A stretch of 64,000 bases of DNA. Origin: Aricia agestis (Eukaryota > Arthropoda > Insecta > Lepidoptera > Lycaenidae). Location of the stretch: positions 14,384,001 through 14,448,000 of the forward strand of contig NC_056408.1 of the NCBI RefSeq assembly GCF_905147365.1. The letters are read 5' to 3'. The translations under genes were made by a program, and so were the position numbers. Positions 22,581 to 34,500 of the stretch are shown piece after piece; the first letter of the stretch is position 1; every line of letters begins with the position of its first letter. The notes beneath the pieces are model-generated. The model was not told the origin of the DNA. It ran no database searches and worked only from the letters and a program-made list of their open reading frames with translations.

Positions 22581-24640
22581 TTTATTTATTTATTTTTTAT
22601 TTATTCTCTTTATGTGCAAAATTAAGACATATTTATAAAAGTGACAATATAACATTGGCGTACTTATCTCTTTAAGAGATCTCTTCCAGCAAATCATAAA
22701 CAGAAGTGGATATAAAATGGTGTGAAAACAGGGCAATGTACACTAAAGACACAACATTTAAACTAGTACAATTTAAAGACATAATACTAAAACTTAAATT
22801 ATATAATATATTACTATACATACTTAAATAAGTAACATAATTATAATAAACAATACTGACACACAGTATAAATGAACGTAATTTTAACTTAGTAAAAATC
22901 ATAGATATTATGTGATATGAAGAATCAGATTTTGTAACAAAAATATATGACTTAGAAGTAAATTAAGCCTGTGATAAATAGTACCGCTTCAATCTCAATT
23001 TAAATGTGGAAACAGTAGGTGCCTCACGAATGTGATCTGGCAAACTGTTCCATAGTTGCGCCGTCTTACATGAAAATGAGCCCTCATAAAAGATTGTGTT
23101 ACAGTGAGGAATAGCTAGTGGTCTCTTAAGTGTACAGGAGCGAACTGGTCTCTCGCTAGGTGAAGTAAAAGAGAACCTTTCGTGTAGATATTGAGGTGAG
23201 TGAGAACGAAGCAGTTTAAAGAGGAGCGTGAGGATGTGCGAATTCCGTGTTGTGCTGTGCTGACGTATTGGGAGCCAGTTAAGACGCTAAAACGTGTTCT
23301 AGTTTGTTTAGTAACACTTCTGTCAGGTCCAAATAAACCACATCAGCATAGTCAAGCAACGGAAGAATGAGCGATTGTACCAGTAGCAACTTAGTCTGGA
23401 AAGGGAGAAAATTCTGGAGCCGCTAAAGTGAATGCATAGCACCATTTACACGGCTGCTGACACTGTTGATCTGAGCACACCAAGATAAGTTGGAGTCAAA
23501 AATAACACCCAAATTTTTCGCCTCGTTGGATATCTGTATTATGTTGCCATTATAGATAATGTTTTCAAGGCTATGGGAAGTCAACTCTGCTACGAATTTG
23601 TTTGCTGCCTATGATAACGGCTTGCGATTTGTTAGGGTTAACAAGGAGACCGAAGGTATTTGCAAAGTCGTTAATTCTCGCAAGGTCTTCGTTCAATTGG
23701 CGTATCGCATTATTTATCTCTGTCAGCGTGCTGTGTGTGTATATTTGCAGATCGTCTGCATAAAGATGGAAGAACAAGATAATGAGTTGCGACAATTCAT
23801 TTATAAATAAAGAAAAAAGTGTGGGAGATAGTACTCCACCCTGAGGAACTCCAGCAACAAGTTCAAGCCAATTAGATGTTAAGTCGGATGTAAAAATACG
23901 CTGCTGACGATTTCTCAAGTAGGAATCAAACCATTTAAGTGCAGAATCCGACACACCAATTGAACGAAGTATACCCAGCAAGACATCATAATCCACAGAG
24001 TTAAATGCACTGCTGAAATCCAGAAGAACGACTATTGTCAGCTGTCTATTGTCCATGGCCTGACGCATATCATCAGACACCTTCAGTAGTGCAGTAGTAG
24101 TGCTATGCCCTGCACGAAAACCGGATTGAAACGAGTTAATCAATTGATTCTCAGCTAAGTATTTAGTTAGCTGCTTGTTTACTGCTTGCTCCAGGATCTT
24201 GGACAGGATAGGCAAAATTGAAATAGGATGAAAGTGTGATGGAGAGTCTGGATTGGAAACTTTGGGTAAAGGAATTACATGGGCTTTTTTCCAGGGAGAG
24301 GGAAAAGTGTTAGTCCTTAAAGATAAGTTAAGCATGTGAGTAATAATAGGAGTGAGTAAGTCAGCTACTGGTACAATCATATCTTTGCTTAGCTCATCAC
24401 ACCCAAATGCTTTAGATGAGATTTTTAAGAGGTAATCACGTACCTCTTTATCGCTTATATTCTCAAAGGAAAAAGGTGCATGAGTACCGTTTTTACGCTC
24501 TGACAGTAACCGAAGACAGTTCGATTTGTTTTGCGGGTCCAATAAGAGAGGAGGAAATGGTTCACCGTATAAGAAAAAATTTGCACAAAAGTTGTAGAGA
24601 ATTTTGTATTCTACATTTTGGTAATAAATAAAATAGCAAA
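22581..24640 (-). mobile_element. 5'-truncated non-LTR retrotransposon, minus strand
   Basis: It carries an RT reading frame (23571-24647) and, further 3' (22960-23570), a decayed RT C-terminal region with in-frame stops. The 3' end is an AAATA-rich tail at about 22581-22610. It belongs to a different family from 11957-13850, judging by its RT sequence and tail. Confidence 0.85.
23571..24640 (-). pseudogene. LINE reverse transcriptase fragment
   Basis: The RT blocks in order are AFGCDELSKDMIVPVADLL, KKAHVIPLPKVSNPDSP, HPISILPILSKILEQAV, SFQSGFRAGHSTTTALL, VVLLDFSSAFNSVDYDVLL, AGVPQGGVLSPTLFSLFIN and the catalytic YADD (LYADDLQIY). The N-terminal endonuclease is absent. The open frame ends near 23571 and the homologous C-terminus continues broken downstream. 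The SAFNSVDYDVLL style suggests a CR1/Rex1/Jockey-group LINE; I do not assign a clade. Confidence 0.88.
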
Positions 24641-24839
24641 AACCCATAGGAAACTAAAAAAAAAAACGATTTTTGTGACCTATTGACCTTGAAATGTAAT
24701 AGTTGCACACACCCTACCATATGTAGGTTTTGAGACAACATTTAGGGTGCCAATATACAAATATTTATAGACTTACAGCTGGGTATCTCGAATTCCGAGG
24801 TGAACTTACTATACTAATTGGACTATAAAGTCTAAACAC

Positions 24840-25450
24840 ACCATGCCGAAGTTACGCGGCCGAAGTTCGACATTTAATTAATTTTTGCGTCAATATAACG
24901 CGACGTCATTTCGGCATGCAGGTATGTCATCGGTAATTTAAAATACGTCATTACAGGCGTACTTAATCTTGCCGAAGTCGTAGTTTTGGCGTAGTATGGC
25001 GTCGTCGCTCGTATTGTGTTACCTTTAACTGTTATCAGACAGTGCAAAACAAAGCGATTTTGTACAGGTTCCGAGCTTACTATTTATACTATGTGCGATA
25101 CCCGAAAATGGACTATTTTACAGTACCTAATAGCAATTGCTGCGGCTTCAGAAGAAGACAAATACAGGAAAGAATATTGGCTGCACCCATTGAGTTCTAG
25201 TTATTCTACGAGACCACAATAATACCTAATTATGATGGTCAGTTTCAATGTGGTTTCAACGTCATACAAAATACAGAGCCACCCGCGCCCCCGGTTCTTC
25301 GTCGACAATCAAAACGAACTTCGCTCGCGTATAATGTGTTGCTATAAGTACAAAACATTACCACCGAATCGCCGCCGAACTTACGTCCGACCGAAGTTCG
25401 GTTTTACCTACGCTATAACCCGACGTAATTTCGTTCAGTGTCATCAGTAA
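24840..25450. mobile_element. Repeat pair with possible PIF/Harbinger-like ORF remnant
   Basis: Two related blocks (about 24840-24955 and 25365-25450) share GCCGAAGTT-type words, GACGTCATTTCG/GACGTAATTTCG and TCATCRGTAATTTAAA. Between them a plus-strand ORF (25016-25222) contains AIAAASEEDKYRKEYWLHPL. This recalls the N-terminus of Harbinger/HARBI1-type nucleases, where an acidic-basic stretch precedes a RxYWVHP motif. The resemblance is short, so the assignment is tentative. Confidence 0.3.
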
Positions 25451-25516
25451 TTTAAATATACAAGGCCAAAAACTACTGTGTCAAATAAAAATCTTGGCTA
25501 TAAATAATTTTTAATC

Positions 25517-28500
25517 TTATAACTGACTAGAGACTTTATTCACTTGTAAGGCTCGGTCGTCTGCAAGAAACGCTGCTATGATTGCAGAAACTGAAATTAA
25601 AAGATTATTTGATAATACAATGGTATGATAAAGATTTAATATTAAGGAAGTAATATTTTTGTTTACTTCAGGATGGACTTACCTGCGTAAATGGATGAAA
25701 ATAAATAAAAGCCTGCCTCGCAGTTTGTTTCGAGAAGGAAGTTCAGGATTTGTACTGATACAAATGTACCCAGTCTACTTCCAGTCATTGCTATGGTGAT
25801 GGCTAATGCCCTGAAAATACAAATAAAACATACATAACCTTGAATAACCATGATTGCCATTTGCCAGTTAGTTCTACTGTTAGTAGGCCGCATTCGACCA
25901 AATGTTATCAACACAATATACTCTACGGTTAAAGTCCAAAACTTGACTCTCAGGTAGTATTAACTACAACTCGCCATTGAAATTTTATTCTTTGGACATC
26001 TTGATTTTATAAATTATCTATAAAATCAAGATTGTCAATTGTTTTGTTTAAAACTAAAACCAAGCAACTGTGCCAGGCCGTTATGTACCTTAAGTGTGTG
26101 GGGAAAGAGGCGACGGTGATCGCGGCATATAAGCCAATGACGATCATGCCGATGAGGGAGAGGACGAAGACGATGACGCTGCCGTACGCGTTGGGGATGA
26201 GGTTGACGATGATCCCGAGCGCTCCACAGCTCGCCGTTATCATTATCGACAAGTTCCGACGACCCACACGATTGACAATCTAATAAACACAAAATAGAAA
26301 GGCGAGGTTCATAATATATTATTGTCGAAATTGGTAAAAAGTAAAAAAGTAAGATGGATAGTACCCCCGTTGCTATCCATCTTACTTGTCCAATTTTAGA
26401 TAGTAATGGGGGGGGGGGCCTCCGGACCCCCCCTTATACATGCCCATGAGTACAATGTATCATCGAAGAAATTGATTAATATATTAGGCAGTTGACGTAT
26501 CTAATTCTAGGAGTGATAGTCTCTAGATTTAGAGACTAAATTTTTTTTAGAGAGAAAAAAAAATTCAAAAATCCTATTATAACTATTTGTAGAATATGTT
26601 TACTCACCAAACTAAGCAAACCATTCATTACAGATTGCAATGCCCCTACAGCGAGAACAATTAACATTGCCGTTGTGTTGAGGGCGCAAGGCGCTATGTC
26701 CGGCTGAAAGAACATAAGTCTTGCTTAGAAAATTATTTTAGCAGAATAAAATATGGACTGAATTAGTAGCTGAGTTCAGATAATACAGAGACTTTCATCT
26801 ATATTAGTGATTTTTAAGTCCGCTTCATTCGCTCCGATTCTGATCCGGTGGACGCGCACCATTACCTAGGCATAATTTCACCGAGCTCTGTTAGTGTTAA
26901 CAGTTTGTTTAAGAGGTATGTCTTCTCTTTCATTCATGTGAAAAACGAAAGAGGTAACGTGATACTAATTGGAGCATTCACTTTAACAGTCGTTAGTAAT
27001 AATTGTGCTTTAATATAGCTGCATACAGATGATACCATAGAACTATCATTGTCAATTATGAAGATTTTCTAAATAAATGTATTATTTGTATTTATAATAA
27101 AAGTTTACATTAGGCGGGGCGTCCAAGCTCTGTCGTATAATCCCACACAGGGTGAGGTTTGATCCCTCGCCAGTTTGGACAATCTCTACGAACTGGTTGG
27201 CGATGGTAGGCAGCCACACCATGAAGGCGCCAAGTCTGAAAGAGGTGTTAATATAGCTGGGGAACTAACTCTGTGCGCGTTCAGAAAGGTCAAAAGACTG
27301 AATTATCTACGACACTTCCAAATGCTGCCGTCACGCCTTCATTATAGTTAAACTAGATGTCCCGGCAAATGTTGTTTTGCCTGTTTTCCCAGTTTTCCTA
27401 CTTTTCTCTTGAAGTTTTTTCTGATTTTTTTTCTATAAACCTCACACAGCCCGAGACCTTTGCAAGGAATGCAAAACCGTGGAAATCGGTTCGTGCGTTC
27501 TGGAGTTTTTTATATATTAGGTGGCACATTTTGCTGATAGTGACGCAAATTTTATTAATAACCTACCCTAGGTTATTAATAAAATTGGATGTTAGATCTT
27601 CCTAAAATAATATTGACAATGTATGGGGCTAAAATACTCAACTGTTGGCATATGTAGAGCAAAGAAATAATTATCAGATTTTTTAATAACGGAGGCTTAA
27701 ATAATTGTGACATTTCTTCCTTTGGTACTTCAGTCTCTTTCTCCTTTTCTTGAACAATGCCGTCAATCTGTAAAGACAATAAAAATGAACAGATAGAAAT
27801 TAGAACTGAGCAATTTATCAAATAACTTCTGGTTTTTAATAAATTTAATAATTTTGGGGTATTCTATGATTATAATAAGTATGGTTACTAGAAGGATTGA
27901 TTTTACCGTTCACAGTAAACCTTTTTTGCCCCGGGTTGGGGATGTGCCTCAGTTAGCTGAAGCACCCGGGGGTATGTGAGACTCTTACTCACTAAAACCA
28001 CCTGCGGTTCGCCTTCAGCCGTATAAAGGAGGGGTGTCCCGGATCTAACAAGCACAGGACTCCCTCCATGACCGGCCAGTCTACCTCAGAAGGGACCAGA
28101 CTTCCACCATAGTTGGGGAACGCTTCGGCAAACTGAAGCGTTCCCCTCGGCGCCGGGACTGGCTAAGCCGGGGAGGTTCCTATCCTCTCCCAGAGCCCCG
28201 TTAGATGAGACTTAGGAGGTTAGCGTCGCCTCCTAAGTCTCGTCAGCGGCAGAGAGGTGGGACCGTCCACTCTGTCACGCTCCGCGGCCTCTTTCTGCGA
28301 CATAAAACCTTCGATTTTTAAAACTTAGTTCTTATTATGCGCGATCTCACGTCAATCGTGTAACGTGTTCCATCGCGTTGCAATCTGGGGGCACGGTCAG
28401 GAGGCCTACTACAAAATCGTTTTGAGACTCAAACAATCGAACGAGAATGCCGCGTCCCGCTTTATAATTATTATTATTACCTCTAATAATGGTGACGACC

Positions 28501-31500
28501 CAATGTGGTTCATTTTATGAATCTTGTACAATACATCTTTGGCTTCATTCTCTCTGCCTTTAGCGAAGAGAAACTTCGGACTTTCGTTGACGAAGAGCAT
28601 TATCGTGGCTGTGACGAGACTGGGCGCTGAGTATACCAGCAGGAGTGTTCTCCATGAGTTCCAGTAGATGTTCAGAGAGCTCAGGTAGTAGGAGAATGAC
28701 AACGGTATGATTGGTATCGCTAACACTGTAAAACAACAAAAAAAAATGGTTGTTTTAAATAATTTACTAACAAAAGTCATACTTACAATGTATTTATATT
28801 ATTATCATAATATTGTTAAAATATGACTTCTTCCTATTTGGTACATCCAGTGAGGAAGTAGTCATTTAACCTCCTCCTTTTTGGAAGTCGGTTAAAAATT
28901 TGCAAGTTAGTACGCAGATTCAAATTCTATCATTGAGAAACCGACCTAGCTGATTTTTTAAATGTTGTATATTTATCGAGTTATTCAGAAAAAACTATTT
29001 TGGCGATTAATCCGCGTCGTCCTTTTTCGCCTGGCACAATATGAAAGACGGGCGTGCCGCGTGAGTTGTGAAGAGAGAAGGACGATGTTTGATTTTTTGG
29101 GTTAGTCGCCCTCTTAAACATAAAAGTCTTATCGCAGAAAATGCGTCATATGTTTTATTCGTTGATTTAGTTGTTTTTACCCCGATAGCTTACTATTATC
29201 AGATAGAGAATAACAATGTCTTTTAAGGTGTCTCTTCACAAGCCATCGCCATTGTGTAGACGCGGTAGTGGTGTATGATGGCGGACGATAGTCATAGCCA
29301 TCGCCATTGTGTAGACGCGGTAGTGGTGTATGATGGCGGACGATAGTCATAGCCATCGCCATTGTGTAGACGCGGTAGTGGTGTATGATGGCGGACGATA
29401 GTCATAGCCATCGCCATGGTGTAGACGCGGTAGTGGTGTATGATGGCGGACGCTAGTCATAGCCATCGCCATTGTGTAGACGCGGTAGTGGTGTATGATG
29501 GCGGACGATAGTCATAGCCATCGCCATTGTGTAGACGCGGTAGTGGTGTATGATGGCGGACGATAGTCATAGCCATCGCCATTGTGTAGACGCGGTAGTG
29601 GTGTATGATGGCGGACGATAGTCATAGCCATCGCCATTGTGTAGACGCGGTAGTGGTGTATGATGGCGGACGATAGTCATAGCCATCGCCATTGTGTAGA
29701 CGCGGTAGTGGTGTATGATGGCGGACGATAGTCATAGCCATCGCCATTGTGTAGACGCGGTAGTGGTGTATGATGGCGGACGCTAGTCATAGCCATCGCC
29801 ATTGTGTAGACGCGGTAGTGGTGTATGATGGCGGACGATAGTCATAGCCATCGCCATGGTGTAGACGCGGTAGTGGTGTATGATGGCGGACGATAGTCAT
29901 AGCCATCGCCATTGTGTAGACGCGGTAGTGGTGTATGATGGCGGACGATAGTCATAGCCATCGCCATTGTGTAGACGCGGTAGTGGTGTATGATGGCGTA
30001 CGATAGATAGTGTCAGTATTGTGTGTTCATACAATGGCAATGACCTTAGGTGAGCCAGCATGGACCATTGTAAAGAGGCACCTTATAAATAAGGACCTCG
30101 CATCTAAAACAAAGTCTTTTATGGATCTTGACTTACCAGCCATGACACCCTGTGCGAGTAAGAATATACTGGTCACCAGAAGGACCACGACATTTCGCTT
30201 CATCAACGGCACGCTCTCGCTGACCAGCGCCAGGGATAACGGATACTGTCCTGATGATCTATAAAAGGTAATATGTTATAAAAAAATTAAAAGATATTAA
30301 TACAGTACCTACTAATCGTAGTGTATAATATCATGGCTGTTGCATGGAAACTAATAAGGAGAGAACGATCGTAATATTTATTTAGTAATAAACTTAAATG
30401 AGTGATTGAATAAATCAGTATTTTTAATAAATTGATAAATATTGTAATAATCAGCATTTAACTTATTAGTTGTAATGAAATAATTGTTCCTAACCTAACA
30501 ATCAACAAAATGAGGAAACAGAAATTAAGAACTATACTCTTAATAATTTACCTGGTTAGTAGCCTGGTAATGATAGAAATTAATTAGAAACTGCCAAATG
30601 ACGTATTAATAATAATTATTTGTTAAATATTATAGTTAAGCATTTATGATTTATAATAATTGGGTATTTAGTTGTAACTTATTATTAATTAGTGTAAAGT
30701 CCTTACAGTAGCGTGGCGAGGAACTGCAGAATCATCAGCATCACCCAGTTGACGGAGATGCTCGCAAGTGCGTTGACGGTGGCGGCGGTCAGGAGCGAGA
30801 TGATCAGCATGGGCTTCCGGCCGTACTTGTCCGCTAAGTACCCCCAGAATACTCCACCCAGGATCAGACCTTGAATAGAAGAGTTTTTTTTTCTATGGAC
30901 GCTTTACACCACGTCAGTCTGGCCCCGTGCTAAGTACCTAAGGACTTGTGTTACAGGTACCAGACAACGGAAATATATTTAATACTTTTATACTGTACAT
31001 ATATTTAAGATTTTTAATTTTTATTATATCATACACATATTTAATACACATCCAGACCCGGGAACATTGAAAACTTTTTGTTCCGTCGCGGGCGGGATTC
31101 GAACCCGCGACCCCCGGCTTGAGCTACCAACACGCTCACCACTGAGCCACAGAGGTCGTCAAGTTCTATTGATACTTCAATACTTAATAATATTAAGAAT
31201 GTGAAAGTGTGTTTGATTAGCCTGTCTGTCCGTTACCTCCTCACGCCAAAACCGCTTAACCGATTTTGTTGAAATTTGGTACGTATATAGTTTGAGTCCC
31301 GGGTAAGGACATAGAATACTTTTTATCCCAAAAAATGTACGGTTCCCGCGCGATAAACGAATTTTGGCGCAACGGACTCGCGGGCGTCATCTAGTGTTAT
31401 TGTAAGTCTTGGGGTCTTTAGTCTTTACCATAAAGTTAATATACCTAGCGGAATAGAGCAACAATCTCGAGCTGTCAAACGATACCGCAATTGGTTTTCA

Positions 31501-34500
31501 TCTGTGTGATAAATATGTGTACGTATACACTTACACAAGCATGATTGAACATGAATTCTATGAGATTAAATTGTCAACGTGCGGCACGTGCCGACTGGAC
31601 GTCAAAAAAAGAGTACTGCTGTCATGTATCACACGTCTCTTTTTACCACGCAGTGTTACTGATAGTGACATCTCTCTTGCTGAGGTCTTTGTTTCTCTAT
31701 TCCGCTAGGTGGTCTTTATGGTCTTTACATACAATGAAAATGGTTTTAGAGGATTCTGTTTGTTGAATATAGATATTAGATACACATAATATTATTATAT
31801 TATGTGATCCCACAGCGCTAATAATATTATGCGCTGGACGGGTCGCATTTTCCGAACATTCTTGCACCTTTGGCCCCAATAAGGAAATGATAGAGACTAT
31901 ATTCTATCATTGAGATAACTCTTGGATTGTTTGCACTTGCAAGTCTATGATTATCGACGTTATTAAATTCAGACTTAAAACGTCATTATTCATAATAAGT
32001 ATAATATTCTTTACGAATCAATAATATAATGGTTTATTCCATGAATCAGTTAACCCAAAAATACCTTTCGGGCACTTGATTGAAAACTTACAGCCATTCT
32101 TATGTACCGTCTGAGAAATAGATTCATGAGCAAATGACAGGCCTGCATTATTTGATCGGGTTAAGCGAAGTCAGTGTTTTGTCGGCTGGGGTTGACGTTA
32201 CCCGGCCAAATTACGTAGGTCCACGCTACCTTTTTTTTTAAAGAGGGGAAATGCATTACGCATCCCCCGCCTCCTCGGGGAAAGGGGCAGGGGTATGTCG
32301 GACTCCCTCTGGATCACCGGAGGTTTACCGACTAAAACCCCTCCATGCCCTCGTCAACGCTACACGCGAAGGAGCGGGATCGTTATCGCACCACGTCCTC
32401 CGCAGCGCTTGCCGCTTCCGGCACCACATCATTGCCTATAGCCTATGCCACCGCCTGCCTTCATCGAGAAGCTCCCCGGGCATCGGAGGAGCCTTTCTCC
32501 TCGGGGCCTATGTTGTGGGCGGTGATCCCCCGATCAGCCGCCCACAGGCCTGCGCTACCTACGACTCAATTACTCTCACACTACTGTATATTTTAAGATG
32601 ATCTTTAAATATTGAGCTTTCCATTCCTTACCCACTACAGGTACGGCAGCTAGGGCTCCGCGCTGCGCCCCCGTGGTCTCCAGTTCGCAGGTGCTGGCGG
32701 GTATGATGATGGTGGTCCCGTACGCCACGCACACCTGTGAGATCACGATCAGCCCCGCCAGCACTGTCATCAGGTAGCTGTACAGCCCGAAACCTGGTAA
32801 TCAAAGTTAGAAATCTAACTGTAAAAATAATTTAAATTTGATTAGTGGCTAGTGTTAGGATATTAATTGGAACGCAACATTTATATAATCTGTTTAATTA
32901 TAAATTAACGTTAACTCAGTCTGTAATTTAACATATTTGCCGCCGTTTTAATTGTCAATGTCACCGCTGGCACGCTCTTTTTTCTGCTCTAGCGCTTCTT
33001 CAACTTTAAAAAATGGGGTTTTTGTATGATGGCTGCGTTAGTTCCTTTTTTCGCCACGTTCATTTAAAGCCTCGTCGGTCTATACAAGTATACATGGTTC
33101 TTACAATATACACTATACAGTGCTCCCAAAGTGATAATGCGCATAGAAATTTTCGTAATTTTTCGGCAACGGTTGTATTTCCCGAGCGTCGGAAGACGTC
33201 GCTGCAAGCGCTGTTTTAAACTTAACTTTAAGAAAAACTTGCATTGACGTTACCATGGTAACGCCGTGATGGCTTCCCGGTGAGTTATGGCACTTATTGA
33301 GGGAACGGCGACAGCGGACAGCCACCGGATATATGATATATTTTACTTCTATTTCCTTTGAACAAGGTGCAAAATGCAAGTGCATTGTTTGGGGCTCTTA
33401 CAATAATAATAATAATAATAATAATTTATTATTATTATTATTATTATTATTGTAAGAGCCCCACGTTACGTTTCATGGATTCGGGTGTTTTCGTGATTAC
33501 GACAATTAGCGAAGATTTCCATGCGCGTCGATGCATTGTCTCAGAAGTTTCATTTATTTCCAAGTAAATATCAACAATAATTAAAATAATATTATGCTAT
33601 TCAGGACTATAAGAATGGATTGAGATTTCATTGATTAATCTTTAGATAAAGCTCAAGGTTGGAACAAGCATAGGTACATCTGGTTGTTAACCAACGCTAG
33701 TTGAACATACACGTTTACAGTAACATTTTAAATAGAGATTAGAGACTATTAAGTCCACAAAATGTGGAGAAGATTAACACATACGAGTAATAATTTATAT
33801 ATAGGTATGCAAGAAAATTTTACGATATTCCATAGTCTAAGTTAAAATACAATATTTAAATGTCAAAGTTGATGGTTTGTTTTAAAATATTATGTAATAG
33901 TAGGGGAGGGGAAGGTGCTAATTTTGTAGTCACTCGAGCATCATGGAGACCTAGTAGGTTTTTTACATCAGGTAAAATAGATAAAAATATAATAAGAGCG
34001 TTTTTTATTTTAGCGGTGGGTTCAGAAACTGCAGCCATTTTAAAGTTTTGAAAAAGAAAATATATCCAGAAAATTGCTTATTTAGGTTAACTATAAATAT
34101 ATTTTAGACAAAAAGGACTATATCATTTAGTTTATGCAAAATAAAATATCTGCGTAGCTAATAGTTAGGAAAATATGAAGCTTTATTTTTTATATTTTAA
34201 AATGTCCCTACAGGCTTACCTAACCTTTGAATCGTCAGTGCCTCATATGGAAGCTTCGCTGGGGTATACTAAACATCCCCTATCTTAATCTGACAGATCC
34301 GATGACATTTCAATATTTTAAAAAAAAATTTTTTTACCCACCATGTGAGAAACCTGATTTCTATACCATGATAACTAGACACATGTTGGAAGCCTGTACA
34401 AGCTTAATCTGAATCGCTCGAGCTAATCGAATCACGACCGACCGAATTCATGTAGGTGAAAACACGGCTCAATGTAAACCATTATTAATTCTGTTATCAT

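Noticed and set aside
29177..29362. ORF in the 55-bp minisatellite
   Set aside because: The unit length is not divisible by three and the frame rotates between copies; stops appear wherever the frame allows.
31085..31160. Functional tRNA gene on the minus strand
   Set aside because: Same reason: it is the head of a dispersed SINE with sister copies at 40612 and 54905.
32251..32601. 116-codon plus-strand ORF
   Set aside because: It lies wholly in a GC-rich repeat-like island, where stops are scarce; no recognisable motif.
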